The notes: generated by a model from the letters alone, not told the origin. Shown: positions 25,445 to 35,208, counted from the first letter of the stretch. The stretch is DNA of 63,260 bases from an uncultured Oceanospirillaceae bacterium (GCA_937138495.1 CAKZPE010000078.1:1-63260); one strand, 5' to 3'. Numbers and translations: made by a program.

Positions 25445-25501
25445 GGATATTATTTTATCCATTATAGTAATATTTTTACATAAATGGATATTATTTTATC
25501 T
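25445..25501. promoter_or_regulatory. paired GGATA-N6-TATCC operators of the hipBA-like operon
   Basis: GGATATTATTTTATCC at 25445-25460 is a palindrome (GGATA, 6 bp, TATCC). A near-identical copy, GGATATTATTTTATCT, is at 25486-25501, 41 bp or about four helical turns away. E. coli HipB binds TATCC-N8-GGATA; here the same half-sites are in the opposite arrangement. The location just upstream of the HTH gene supports autoregulation. Confidence 0.75.
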
Positions 25502-25660
25502 ATGCATGGTTTTAAGGAATGACTTTCCCGAATGGAAACTGTGAAACTGCGTTCCCTGGTGTCAGGAATAGCGTTGTAAAAGGAATTGTAAAGGGAGCTG
25601 TGACAGAAGACATAATGCGGCGCTGCCGAAAAACCGTTGTGAGTGTGCAGAGGTGTTTTG

Positions 25661-27382
25661 TCAGCCTGGGAAATGTGCCGCCAGTATGCGTATAAACTGA
25701 CGTTTGTGCTGATGTTGCTGGCGCAGTTCAGTGAGCAACTGTTCCAGTAGCTGCTGGGCTGCCGGCTGGCACAGTGGATGTTCGGTGGCATATTCAGGAA
25801 TTTGCAGCAGCAGTTCGGCGATATAGAGGTAAGCCTCTTCAGAGGCCTCCTGCAGCAGGTTGTTCAGAATACGGCGGTAATAGTGCTGACTGTGTTGCGG
25901 TTCACTGCTGAGTAATTGCAGCGCCAGTGCTTCCAGATGGGCCGGACTGAGGGTGAGCTGATCAGCAATGATCCGGGCCTTATGTAACTGGCTGCTGGCG
26001 AGGTAAAACTCAAACAGGTGCTCATGGCTCTGTGTCAGTGCCTGGTGGCCTTCTTTACTGCTGCGTTGTGCGCAGCCAAGCAGATAGTGTTCGGCGGTTT
26101 GTTGTGACTGTTCTGCGCTGATGCCCTGCTCTGTATTTGCTTGCTGGTAGTTCAGATAACTGGTCTGGTTTTTCTGCTCGGTAAACAGTTGCCAGTACAA
26201 CTCTGCGGATAGCCTTTCGTTGCCCTGCAGGGTGGCAAACTCTGCCTGTAAGTGTTGTTGCTGCTTTCGTTGCTGAAGATCCGGGGATTGTTGATTCAGA
26301 GTATTGAACAGCGTTTGCAGCTGTTGGCAGATCTCTTCACGCTGCATGTCTGAGAGGTTTTCGGCTGGACGCTTCAGCTGTTCCAGCTGTACCTGAATAA
26401 ACTGCAGTATTGTGTCGTTGTCGCCCCGGCTGGCCGGCTGATTTAGCAGCTCTGTCAGTAAGCCATGGTCAGCGTATTCGCTGGCATAGCTGTGCAGCAG
26501 TTCTGCTAACGGCCGGTTGGCTGGTTGCTTTTGCCAGCGCTGCCGGGCCTGACGGATCAGTAATTCAAGACATTTGCCGGGAGCCAGTATGCTGAGCGGA
26601 TCGGGGAATATTTCCCTGGGCTGTTCCAGCTGGTCCAGTAAATAAGTGGCCAGTTGTTCATCCGGCCAGTTTTGCCGCAGCAGTTGCTGGCTGTATTGCT
26701 GACAGCAGAGTTCGGCACAGGGATGCTGATAACCCTGAGGATCAAAGCGTATGAGTACCTGATTAAGGCGTTCCAGTGTATATCCACACAGTTTAAGCGC
26801 AGCCTCTGCAGCCAGGGCGTTCAGGCAACTGTCCAGATCAGTCAGTTCGGAGCAGGCGTGTTCAAAATAGTGCCGGATTTTCTGCCGCTGACTGAGTTTT
26901 CGGTAGGGCAGCGCCTGAGTGATCTGCTTACGCAACGCGGCAATATCCACTGCGCCGCTGGCAATTTGTGCCTGGCGTATAAAGCGTCGCTGCAACAGCG
27001 GGTCTGTCTGAATAAGTGCTTCTAACTGGCCGAGTAACTGTTGCTTAGACAGGCCATTTAAATAGGTATGAATACCGGATGTTTCAGCGGTGCTTGCAAG
27101 GCCCTGATCTGAACGCTGTTGGACGCTGAGTGCTGCAGCAACGCAGTGCTGGCAGAAATCAAATCCTTCAGATACCGGACAGTTGCAGGTGCTGTCGATT
27201 CCTTTTGCCGTTATGTTCAGGCTGACATGGTAAATCTGTTCGTCCAGTACAGCAGCGGTAATGGTATGGCCGGTCTGCTGCCAGTCGCGCACGGCTTCGG
27301 CACTGAATAGTCTGACGCCTTCTGCATAGCCGGCTTCACCCGCCAGGTTCGTCAGTTGTTCAGCGCTGAATTCAGGCGTCAT
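25661..27382 (-). CDS. SWIM zinc-finger protein
   Basis: 573 residues. The SWIM motif is near the N-terminus: Cys66-x-Cys68 ... Cys77-x-His79 in STCNCPVSEGFDFCQHC. The remainder is a long Gln/Leu-rich helical-repeat region (about 100-570). SWIM proteins bind DNA or proteins; the specific role is unknown. The start is 9 bp after the stop of the preceding same-strand gene, suggesting an operon with it and mnmE. Confidence 0.85.
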   Translation of the reverse strand: MTPEFSAEQLTNLAGEAGYAEGVRLFSAEAVRDWQQTGHTITAAVLDEQIYHVSLNITAKGIDSTCNCPVSEGFDFCQHCVAAALSVQQRSDQGLASTAETSGIHTYLNGLSKQQLLGQLEALIQTDPLLQRRFIRQAQIASGAVDIAALRKQITQALPYRKLSQRQKIRHYFEHACSELTDLDSCLNALAAEAALKLCGYTLERLNQVLIRFDPQGYQHPCAELCCQQYSQQLLRQNWPDEQLATYLLDQLEQPREIFPDPLSILAPGKCLELLIRQARQRWQKQPANRPLAELLHSYASEYADHGLLTELLNQPASRGDNDTILQFIQVQLEQLKRPAENLSDMQREEICQQLQTLFNTLNQQSPDLQQRKQQQHLQAEFATLQGNERLSAELYWQLFTEQKNQTSYLNYQQANTEQGISAEQSQQTAEHYLLGCAQRSSKEGHQALTQSHEHLFEFYLASSQLHKARIIADQLTLSPAHLEALALQLLSSEPQHSQHYYRRILNNLLQEASEEAYLYIAELLLQIPEYATEHPLCQPAAQQLLEQLLTELRQQHQHKRQFIRILAAHFPG

Positions 27383-27390
27383 AGTTTTAC

Positions 27391-28098
27391 TTAAAGGCCA
27401 ACTTTTCGCCGGTAGTCGGCCAGATTAATAACGGTGGCAATCTGCGTGGGCTGAGTGGGCTGGCTGTCCGGTGCGTCTGTTTCAGCGTCATCTTCGAGCA
27501 TCATCAGACCCGTATCAATAAACCGGGGCAGCGGAATAAAACGTTGCTTTGCGCCGGTCGGATCTTTCGCTGTTTTCTGTAATTCGTTGAGATGCATGGC
27601 CAGACTGACACTGTGCCGGTCACTGAGTAGATGCAGCCCGTGCTGCTGGCAATAGTCCTGTATCCAGGATTTGATATCGGTGATGTGGCCACTGATGCTC
27701 AGATCAGTATTCCTGATAACGTCTACCTCAGTGATAACTTCCAGCAGGGCGTCTGCCAGCTCTTCGATATCCTCGAGGGGGGCTTCCGGGTCATCGAGAA
27801 TAAACATTGCCATCTCGGTGCTCCAGCGATAATTCAGCTGTTGTATGAGGTCTTCCTGCTCCAGCCGAAGCGTCAGCGGGATAATAATGCAGTAACGGCT
27901 GTGGGCTTCTACTGCAACCAGTGAGCGGGATGAGTCCGGGCCGCCATTTTCAATAATATGGCATTGCCAGGCGAATATGTCGGCATTGCTGTGCAGGGGG
28001 TGTTTACCGGTGCCTTTAGCCTCTGCACTGCCCTGCTGAGGTAAATCCAGACCTAAATAGCGGGTCAGTTTATTGCTGAAAGACAGGAGAAGTTTCAT
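27391..28098 (-). CDS. hypothetical protein downstream of mnmE
   Basis: 235 residues from the ATG at 28098, 8 bp after the mnmE stop; a longer open frame would run back into mnmE. It is soluble, with an acidic middle (DDPEAPLEDIEELADALLEV) and a C-terminus ending in TVINLADYRRKVGL. I do not recognise the family. Its tight spacing with mnmE and the SWIM gene suggests co-transcription. Confidence 0.75.
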   Translation of the reverse strand: MKLLLSFSNKLTRYLGLDLPQQGSAEAKGTGKHPLHSNADIFAWQCHIIENGGPDSSRSLVAVEAHSRYCIIIPLTLRLEQEDLIQQLNYRWSTEMAMFILDDPEAPLEDIEELADALLEVITEVDVIRNTDLSISGHITDIKSWIQDYCQQHGLHLLSDRHSVSLAMHLNELQKTAKDPTGAKQRFIPLPRFIDTGLMMLEDDAETDAPDSQPTQPTQIATVINLADYRRKVGL

Positions 28099-28105
28099 TG
28101 AAGGA

Positions 28106-29473
28106 TCACTTACCGATACAGAATGAGCTGAAGATCCGGCCGAGCAGGTCGTCAGAACTGAAGGCACCGGTAATTTCACTGAGGTGCTGCTGGGCCTGAC
28201 GCAGATCTTCTGCTAACAGCTCCCCTGCTCCGCCAAATATCAGTTGTTCCTGGCCGGTGAGTAACAGGCTCTGGGCTTTACTGAGGGCCTCTACATGACG
28301 ACGTCGGGCCAGAAAGCCGCCTTCAGTGGTTGCGGCATAGCCCATGCAGTCTTTCAGGTGCTGGCGCAGGGTGTCGACACCGATGTTAGCTTTAGCAGAC
28401 AGTGAGATCAGGGTATGGCCATGGTGTTCGCCAATGCCGGTGGTTTCTGATGTCAGATCACATTTGTTACGAATGACGGTGATTTTGCTCTGATCTTCCA
28501 GGTTATGCACGAATTCGGGCCAGATCTGTTCAGGGTCATCGGTGGCGGTGGTTGTGCCATCTACCATTAGCAGAATCCGGTCAGCTTTGTGAATTTCTTC
28601 CCAGGCACGGCTGATGCCGATCCGCTCTACTTCGTCCGGTGCATCCCGCAGTCCGGCTGTATCTATGATGTGCAGTGGCATGCCGTCGATGTGGATGTGC
28701 TCGCGCAGTACGTCACGGGTGGTACCGGCGATGTCGGTGACAATGGCGCTTTCTTTGCCTGCCAGTGCATTCAGCAGGCTGGATTTACCGGCGTTGGGGC
28801 GGCCGGCGATAACCACGTTCATACCCTCGCGGATCAGGCTGCCCTGCCGGGCTTCCTGCATCACGCTGGTCAGTTGCTGAATGATGGCTTCCAGATCACT
28901 GGCGACTTTACCATCGCCCAGAAAGTCGATTTCTTCTTCCGGGAAATCGATGGCTGCTTCCACGTAAATCCGCAGTTGCGTCAGGCTTTCAACCAGTTGA
29001 TGAATCCGTTCAGAGAACATCCCCTGCAGTGACCGCAGTGCGCAGCGGGCGGCCTGTTCTGAGCTGGAGTCGATCAGGTCGGCGATTGCTTCGGCCTGGG
29101 CCAGATCCAGCTTGTCATTCAGGAAAGCTCTTTCAGAGAACTCACCGGGATTGGCCAGCCGGGCCCCCAGTTCCAGTACCCGGCGGAGGATAAAGTCGAT
29201 GATGACCGGGCCGCCGTGGCCCTGAAGTTCCAGAACGTCTTCACCGGTGAACGAGTTTGGGCCGGGGAAATATATACCAATGCCCTGATCAATCTGGTTG
29301 TTGTCGGCATCGTAAAAGGCGCCGTAATGGGCGTAACGGGGTGCCGGTTCTGTGCCTAACACGGCTTTGGCAATGGGTTTGGCCAGTTTGCCGGATACCC
29401 GGACAATCCCTACGCCGCCCCGTCCCGGTGGTGTGGCCTGTGCGGCAATAGTATCCTGATCAATAAGGGTCAT
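28106..29473 (-). CDS. mnmE: tRNA modification GTPase MnmE
   Basis: 455 residues from ATG 29473 (MTLIDQDTIAAQATPPGRGG), the family start; a longer open frame is ignored. It has the N-terminal folate-binding domain, the G domain with P-loop GRPNAGKSSLLN, DIAGTTRD, DTAGLRD and NKCD, and the C-terminal FCIGK signature with the catalytic cysteine. It works with MnmG (7644-9548) on the tRNA wobble uridine. Confidence 0.98.
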   Translation of the reverse strand: MTLIDQDTIAAQATPPGRGGVGIVRVSGKLAKPIAKAVLGTEPAPRYAHYGAFYDADNNQIDQGIGIYFPGPNSFTGEDVLELQGHGGPVIIDFILRRVLELGARLANPGEFSERAFLNDKLDLAQAEAIADLIDSSSEQAARCALRSLQGMFSERIHQLVESLTQLRIYVEAAIDFPEEEIDFLGDGKVASDLEAIIQQLTSVMQEARQGSLIREGMNVVIAGRPNAGKSSLLNALAGKESAIVTDIAGTTRDVLREHIHIDGMPLHIIDTAGLRDAPDEVERIGISRAWEEIHKADRILLMVDGTTTATDDPEQIWPEFVHNLEDQSKITVIRNKCDLTSETTGIGEHHGHTLISLSAKANIGVDTLRQHLKDCMGYAATTEGGFLARRRHVEALSKAQSLLLTGQEQLIFGGAGELLAEDLRQAQQHLSEITGAFSSDDLLGRIFSSFCIGK

Positions 29474-29559
29474 GCTGATATCCGGTATGCGTTCAGTGTT
29501 AAGGACAGAGCGGGTTATCTTCGCCAGTGGTGCTGGCGGAGTCAACCGCGGGTAAACGT

Positions 29560-29587
29560 AAAAAAGGCCTCACAGGAGGCCTTTTTT
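29560..29587 (-). terminator. terminator between yidC and mnmE
   Basis: AAAAAAGGCCT, a 6-base loop and AGGCCTTTTTT form an 11-bp stem with T/A tracts on both sides. It can act on either strand and follows the yidC stop (29605) on the minus strand. Confidence 0.9.
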
Positions 29588-29604
29588 AATTCAGATCAGG
29601 ATGA

Positions 29605-31269
29605 TCAGGCTTTTTTAGCGTTGCCGCCGTCACCTTCGATCTGTTTGTTAATCACGTACTGCTGAGCGATAGACAGTACGTTGTTCACCAGCCAGTACAG
29701 TACCAGACCTGCCGGGAACCACAGGAAGAAGATAGTGAAGACAATTGGCAGCATCTTCATGATCTTGGCCTGCATCGGGTCCGGAGGTGTCGGGTTCAGC
29801 AGTTGCTGAATGAACATGGTCGCACCCATCAGGATTGGCAGTACAAAATACGGGTCCATCACAGACAGGTCGTAAATCCACAGCATGAACGGAGCCTGAC
29901 GCAGTTCAACGGATTCCAGCAGTACCCAGTACAGTGCGATAAATATTGGCATCTGCGCCAGGATTGGCAGACAGCCTCCCAGCGGGTTGATCTTCTCTTT
30001 CTTGTACAGTTCCATCATGGCCTGAGACATCTTCTGGCGGTCATCGCCGTGAAGTTCTTTCAGACGGGCCATTTCCGGGCCAAATTTACGCATTTTCGCC
30101 ATGGAGCGGAATGCTTTGGCATTCACCTGGAACAGCGCTGCTTTCACAACAATGGTGATACCGATAATCGCCAGACCCCAGTTACCCACGATGCCGTGAA
30201 TAGCTTTCAGCAACCATGCCAGCGGTGAAGCGATCCACCACAGGATGCCGTAGTCAACGGTCAGTTCCAGTTCCGGAGCCGCCGCTTCCAGCTTCTCAGT
30301 GATCTTAGGACCGGCATAGAAGTGTGCGCTTACTGTCTTGTTCTGGCCAGCAGGTACGGTAAATGCGGGAGAAACAAAGCCAACAATGAATTTGTCATTC
30401 GCGGTACGTGAGCTGTAGCTGTATTCAGCACCCGGTGCCGGAATCCAGGCACTCAGGAAGTAATGCTGACTCATGGCTACCCAACCGTCGTTGGTAACCA
30501 CTTTTGCATTGGCCTCACGCATATCGTCGAAGGAAACCTTCTGGTATGCATCTTCAACGCTGGAGAATACTGCACCCAGGTAAGACTGCATGCCCATATC
30601 AGTGGTTTCAGACGGGTCAGCGCTGGCATCACGTTTGATCTGGCCAAAGAGCTTTGCCTGCCACGGATCAGCCGTCTTGTTATCAACGACCATGTCCAGA
30701 CCGATGTCGTAGCTGCCACGCAGGAATTCATAGCGCTTGGTGATCACAACGCCATTGGCGGCGGTGAACGACAGGTCAACGTTCAGCTCGTTACCTTCCA
30801 GGGTGTAGCTGGTGCTGCTGCTGGAATATGTCGGACGGCCATCGCTGCTGGCATCAGGACCGTTCAGACCTACCAGACCGCTCTGGGAAACATAAGTACG
30901 GTTAGCACTTTGCTCCAGAAGAATGAACGGAAGATCAGAATCCAGTGCCGCTTTATATTCAGGCAGTGCTACCTGAATGATGTCACCCCCTTTAGGGTCG
31001 ATCAGAACTTCCAGAACATCAGTTTTCACTGAGATCAGCTGGCTTTTCTTGGCAGCCGCTGTTGCCGGCGCTACGCCTGGCACGTCGGAACCGCTGGCGG
31101 CAGTTTCCTGCGGCAATTCACTGACTGGGGCTGTTGAGTCATAAGCGGATACAGTTTCAGCCTGAGCGACCGTAGCTGGCGGCTGGCTGTAATCCTGATT
31201 CCATTGCAAGACCAACATATAGGAAATAATGCCGAGTGCTGCAATCAATAATACGCGCTGTACATCCAT
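29605..31269 (-). CDS. yidC: membrane protein insertase YidC
   Basis: 554 residues. The N-terminal signal-anchor (MDVQRVLLIAALGIISYML) and large periplasmic beta domain (about 60-330) are gram-negative features. The insertase core follows, with WGLAIIGITIVVKAALF, QMPIFIALYWVL and FPAGLVLYWLVNN. It inserts proteins such as AtpE into the inner membrane. The small yidD gene usually found before it is absent; rnpA is only 19 bp upstream. Confidence 0.98.
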   Translation of the reverse strand: MDVQRVLLIAALGIISYMLVLQWNQDYSQPPATVAQAETVSAYDSTAPVSELPQETAASGSDVPGVAPATAAAKKSQLISVKTDVLEVLIDPKGGDIIQVALPEYKAALDSDLPFILLEQSANRTYVSQSGLVGLNGPDASSDGRPTYSSSSTSYTLEGNELNVDLSFTAANGVVITKRYEFLRGSYDIGLDMVVDNKTADPWQAKLFGQIKRDASADPSETTDMGMQSYLGAVFSSVEDAYQKVSFDDMREANAKVVTNDGWVAMSQHYFLSAWIPAPGAEYSYSSRTANDKFIVGFVSPAFTVPAGQNKTVSAHFYAGPKITEKLEAAAPELELTVDYGILWWIASPLAWLLKAIHGIVGNWGLAIIGITIVVKAALFQVNAKAFRSMAKMRKFGPEMARLKELHGDDRQKMSQAMMELYKKEKINPLGGCLPILAQMPIFIALYWVLLESVELRQAPFMLWIYDLSVMDPYFVLPILMGATMFIQQLLNPTPPDPMQAKIMKMLPIVFTIFFLWFPAGLVLYWLVNNVLSIAQQYVINKQIEGDGGNAKKA

Positions 31270-31288
31270 GGTTGTTGGACCATTATCG

Positions 31289-31663
31289 TTATTTAGATTG
31301 GAATTTGGGCTTAGCTTTTTTTATCAGGCGAGACCAGCTGCGTTCAATAAGCTTATGAACCTGCTTATTTTCCATATCCCCCAGGCCTTTACGCGCCAAA
31401 ATGACGATATCGACGTTGGGAAGTTGCTGCTGTTCAAGCCGAAAAGACTCGCGAATGATACGCCGAACGCGGTTACGATTGACAGCTAAACGGATATTTT
31501 TTTTGGAGAAGACGAAGCCGACACGTGAATGGCCGAGGTCGTTAGGACAGGCTAGGATCAGCAGATGTTGATCTGAGATCTTGAGGCTGGCTCGGTTGAA
31601 TACCTGTTTAAAATCCCCACCGGTAAGGAGCCTCACGCGGCGGGGATAGCTGAATTCATTCAT
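31289..31663 (-). CDS. rnpA: ribonuclease P protein component
   Basis: 124 residues, the protein cofactor of RNase P for tRNA 5' processing. Family motifs are present: LLTGGDFKQVF, RVGFVFSKKN and the RNA-binding signature NRNRVRRIIRESFR. It follows rpmH by 23 bp as usual. Confidence 0.96.
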   Translation of the reverse strand: MNEFSYPRRVRLLTGGDFKQVFNRASLKISDQHLLILACPNDLGHSRVGFVFSKKNIRLAVNRNRVRRIIRESFRLEQQQLPNVDIVILARKGLGDMENKQVHKLIERSWSRLIKKAKPKFQSK

Positions 31664-31686
31664 TCAGTGAGCCTGACAGGCAAATA

Positions 31687-31821
31687 TTAAGCAGCCAGAC
31701 GCTTACGGCCTTTAGCACGACGACGGTTGATTACCGCACGGCCGTTTTTGGTAGCCATACGTGCACGGAAGCCGTGAGTTCGAGCGCGCTTAAGATTGCT
31801 AGGTTGAAAAGTTCTTTTCAT
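31687..31821 (-). CDS. rpmH: 50S ribosomal protein L34
   Basis: 44 residues: MKRTFQPSNLKRARTHGFRA, continuing through RMATKNGRAVINRRRAKGRKRL. The start is at 31821, the conserved MKRTFQPS; a longer open frame upstream is not used. It is first in the rpmH-rnpA-yidC operon and divergent from dnaA. Confidence 0.97.
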   Translation of the reverse strand: MKRTFQPSNLKRARTHGFRARMATKNGRAVINRRRAKGRKRLAA

Positions 31822-31898
31822 GGTTTCGATCCTACTAACATACAGTGTGGTGGTATCAGTAAGGTTGCTGAATCCCACGAGTCAAAAATAGACGCCGA

Positions 31899-31927
31899 AT
31901 TCTAGTGAAATGCTGTACGGTTTTCAA
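31899..31927 (-). promoter_or_regulatory. sigma70-type promoter of rpmH
   Basis: On the minus strand, TTGAAA (-35, 31922-31927), 17 bp, TAGAAT (-10, 31899-31904). The transcript would start about 70 bp before the rpmH ATG. Confidence 0.75.
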
Positions 31928-32340
31928 TCACTTTTTTGAGAAAAATCTTAATTAATGCCACGGCTGGCGCTGGCTGGACGGTTATTCACTGCTGGGTATA
32001 AGTTTCCATCTGGCGGTGGAAAATACAGAGATAAAATTATAAAAATCTGTTGATAAGTTCAAAATAACCTTTTTTATTATACGTTTGTCATGTTTGTAAG
32101 TCTGAATATTAACTGTTCCTAAGCTATGTATAGTCTGATTTTGAGGAGTGCTGTTTAAAAAATAATCATTTTCGGGCACTTTAATTGCTTGAAAACCGTG
32201 CCGTAAAAAGAATTAGTAACAGCCTCATCTAACTGTGGATAAGCCCGTTCAGAACAGGTATTATCGGCTGATTATTTATAGTCGCGACAAATAAGAAACA
32301 TCTGTGTCGCATAGGCCGCTTCGCCGTGCAAGGTTGATAT
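31928..32340 (+). promoter_or_regulatory. dnaA upstream region with DnaA box
   Basis: Gene-free 413 bp, AT-rich from 32030 to 32220. A perfect DnaA box (TTATCCACA, minus strand) is at 32234-32242, 100 bp before dnaA, and a weaker TTATCAACA lies near 32045-32055. It is probably the dnaA autoregulatory region. In pseudomonads this rpmH-dnaA interval is an origin, so a second origin function is possible but less supported here than at mnmG. Confidence 0.6.
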
Positions 32341-33957
32341 ATGTCCGTTGAGTTATGGGAACAGTGCTTACAGAGTCTTCAGCAGGAGTTCCCCGCACAA
32401 CAATACAATACCTGGATCCGTCCTTTAAAAGCTTCGCCGGAAGCCGCCGGTGAACTGGTACTGCTGGCGCCTAACCGGTTTGTGAAAGACTGGGTGAACG
32501 ACAAATATCTGGGCCGTATCCGTGAAATCGTGAATGCGGTTTCCGGGGACATCAGCGGTAAAGTCAGCATTGATATTGCAGCACGCAGCACTGCCGGATT
32601 CCGTCAGCGTCCTGCGGCACCAGCGGTGCAGCGCCCGGTCAGGCCAACGCCGGCTCCGATGGCTCAGTTTGCTGAGTCCGTCGCTCCGGTTGCGCCAAGC
32701 CGTCCGGCACCGCCACCCCGCCAGCCGGTTCAGGTTTTGCCACCGGAAGATGCACCGACGCAGTTAGCCATTGATGTTGATAACAACGGTTTCGGTACCG
32801 CTGAGTCACAAACCGGCTTTGTTGAAGCTAAACCGTTTACCAATGCGCCGAGTGTTGAAGAGATTGTTGCTGCTGCACCTGCTGTGCCGGTGCCGAAAGC
32901 CAATCGGGTGGTTGAGGTTGAAGGGGGTGTGCGCCATCAGTCAAATCTCAACCAGGCCTTTACCTTTAATTCGTTTGTTCAGGGTAAGTCCAACCAACTG
33001 GCGCTGGCAGCAGCTCAGCAGGTAGCGGATAACCCGGGTGGTTCTTACAACCCACTGTTTATATATGGTGGTGTGGGCTTAGGTAAAACCCACCTTATGC
33101 ATGCGGTTGGCATGGAAATGCTGCAGCGTAACCCGAATGCCAAGATTGTGTATCTGCATTCTGAGCGCTTTGTGGCCGATATGGTTAAAGCGCTGCAGCT
33201 GAACGCGATTAACGATTTCAAACGGTATTACCGCTCGGTTGATGCCCTGCTGATTGATGATATTCAGTTCTTCGCCGGCAAAGAACGTTCTCAGGAAGAG
33301 TTCTTCCATACATTTAATGCCCTGTTAGAGGGCGGTCAGCAGATGATCCTGACCAGTGACCGTTATCCGAAAGAGATTAACGGCGTGGAAGAGCGACTGA
33401 AATCCCGCTTTGGCTGGGGGTTAACCGTTGCGATTGAGCCTCCGGAGCTGGAAACCCGGGTAGCCATCCTGATGAAAAAAGCTGAGGAAGCCCAGGTACG
33501 TCTGCCGGACGATGCCGCATTCTTCCTGGCGCAGAAAATTCGTTCCAATGTGCGTGAACTTGAAGGAGCTCTGAAACGGGTGATCGCAAATGCGCACTTT
33601 ACCGGCAACGCCATTACCACGCCGTTTATTAAAGAATCCCTGAAAGACTTGCTGGCATTGCAAGACAAACAGGTTAGTATAGATAACATCCAACGCGTGG
33701 TTGCCGAGTACTATAAGATTAAGGTGTCTGACCTGCTGTCCAAACGTCGCAGCCGCTCAGTTGCAAGGCCCCGCCAGGTGGCAATGAGTCTGTCCAAGGA
33801 GTTGACCAATCACAGCCTGCCTGAGATTGGTGATGCTTTCGGTGGACGTGACCACACAACCATTTTGCATGGTTGCCGCAAGGTGGCAGAATTGCGCGAG
33901 AGCGATACGGATATAAGAGAGGATTATCAGAACCTGTTACGTCACTTAACGGCGTAG
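32341..33957 (+). CDS. dnaA: chromosomal replication initiator DnaA
   Basis: 538 residues in four domains: the N-terminal oligomerisation domain (WEQCLQSLQQEFPAQQYNTW), a long Pro/Ala-rich linker (about 85-205), the AAA+ domain (GGVGLGKTHLMHAVG, LLIDDIQFF) and the C-terminal DNA-binding domain with GRDHTTILHGCRK. The linker is longer than in E. coli (467 residues overall there). Confidence 0.98.
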   Translation: MSVELWEQCLQSLQQEFPAQQYNTWIRPLKASPEAAGELVLLAPNRFVKDWVNDKYLGRIREIVNAVSGDISGKVSIDIAARSTAGFRQRPAAPAVQRPVRPTPAPMAQFAESVAPVAPSRPAPPPRQPVQVLPPEDAPTQLAIDVDNNGFGTAESQTGFVEAKPFTNAPSVEEIVAAAPAVPVPKANRVVEVEGGVRHQSNLNQAFTFNSFVQGKSNQLALAAAQQVADNPGGSYNPLFIYGGVGLGKTHLMHAVGMEMLQRNPNAKIVYLHSERFVADMVKALQLNAINDFKRYYRSVDALLIDDIQFFAGKERSQEEFFHTFNALLEGGQQMILTSDRYPKEINGVEERLKSRFGWGLTVAIEPPELETRVAILMKKAEEAQVRLPDDAAFFLAQKIRSNVRELEGALKRVIANAHFTGNAITTPFIKESLKDLLALQDKQVSIDNIQRVVAEYYKIKVSDLLSKRRSRSVARPRQVAMSLSKELTNHSLPEIGDAFGGRDHTTILHGCRKVAELRESDTDIREDYQNLLRHLTA

Positions 33958-34024
33958 TTTGCAGATTGCGACCTTTGCTCACTACTAACGTGCAAGGTCT
34001 CTGATTAATGAAGGGTAGGAAAAC

Positions 34025-35128
34025 ATGAAGTTTGTTATTTCTAGAGAAGCGCTGATCAAACCATTGCAACTGGTTGCCGGTGTCGTTGAGCGTCGTCAGA
34101 CGTTGCCAGTGCTTTCAAACATTCTGTTGGTCGCCGAAGGCAACCAGTTATCGATGACAGGTACCGACCTGGAAGTGGAGCTGGTTGGCCGGGTTGAGCT
34201 GGAAGAGCCGGCTGAAGCAGGTTCTATTACCGTTCCGGCCCGTAAGCTGATGGATATCTGTAAGTCGCTGCCGGACAGTGCCATTATCGAGCTGACCCTG
34301 ACCGGTCAGAAGATGGTGATCAAGGCTGGCCGTAGCCGTTTTACACTGTCTACCCTGCCTGCTGCTGAATTCCCGAATGTGGAAGACAGCCCGGAAGCAT
34401 TTGAACTGACTGTGTCCCAGAGCCAGGTGCGTCATCTGATTGATCAGACTGGCTTCTCTATGGCGCAGCAGGACGTTCGTTATTACCTCAACGGTATGCT
34501 GCTGGAAGTGAATGACAACACCCTGCGTGCAGTCTCCACCGACGGCCACCGTCTGGCGACCAGCGTGACCGACGTTGTAACTAACAGCACCTCTCAGCAT
34601 CAGTTTATTGTGCCGCGCAAAGGTATTCTGGAACTGGCCCGTCTGTTACAGGGCGGCGATGAAGAAGTGCGTCTGGTTGTGGGGGCTAATCATATCCGTG
34701 CCCACGCCGGTGATTTTACCTTCACGTCCAAGCTGGTTGACGGCAAGTTCCCGGATTATCAGCGCGTTATCCCACAGGGTGGCGACAAGTTCATGCTGGG
34801 TACCCGTCAGGAACTGCGTCAGGTATTCAGCCGGATTGCGATCCTGTCGAATGAAAAATACCGCGGTGTACGCCTGTCTCTGACCAGTGGCTATCTGCGG
34901 GTCATGGCGAACAACCCTGAACAGGAAGAAGCGGAAGAAACCGTTGCAGTTGATTACGATGGCGACAGCCTGGAAATTGGCTTTAACGTTAACTACCTGC
35001 TGGATGTACTGTCGATTGTGAACTCTGAAGTGGTTCGCTTCACCCTGTCCGACTCAAACAGCAGTGCGCTGGTTGAAGGCCTGGACGACGGCGGTTCCCT
35101 GTTCGTTGTTATGCCAATGCGTATGTAA
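34025..35128 (+). CDS. dnaN: DNA polymerase III sliding clamp beta
   Basis: 367 residues, the ring-forming processivity clamp. It has the three-domain repeat, start MKFVISREALIKPLQLVAGV and C-terminal FVVMPMRM, all typical. It follows dnaA by 67 bp in the dnaA-dnaN-recF-gyrB operon. Confidence 0.98.
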   Translation: MKFVISREALIKPLQLVAGVVERRQTLPVLSNILLVAEGNQLSMTGTDLEVELVGRVELEEPAEAGSITVPARKLMDICKSLPDSAIIELTLTGQKMVIKAGRSRFTLSTLPAAEFPNVEDSPEAFELTVSQSQVRHLIDQTGFSMAQQDVRYYLNGMLLEVNDNTLRAVSTDGHRLATSVTDVVTNSTSQHQFIVPRKGILELARLLQGGDEEVRLVVGANHIRAHAGDFTFTSKLVDGKFPDYQRVIPQGGDKFMLGTRQELRQVFSRIAILSNEKYRGVRLSLTSGYLRVMANNPEQEEAEETVAVDYDGDSLEIGFNVNYLLDVLSIVNSEVVRFTLSDSNSSALVEGLDDGGSLFVVMPMRM

Positions 35129-35208
35129 TACCCGCCGGCCACCGGAACCTGTGTTACGGTGGCCGCATACCTTTCTTCTATGTTTGAGACCACCTGCTTT
35201 TCGCGCCT

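Noticed and set aside
25462..25462. Upstream ATG as start of the HipB-like gene
   Set aside because: It lies at the edge of one of the operator palindromes and has no ribosome site; the ATG at 25429 fits better.
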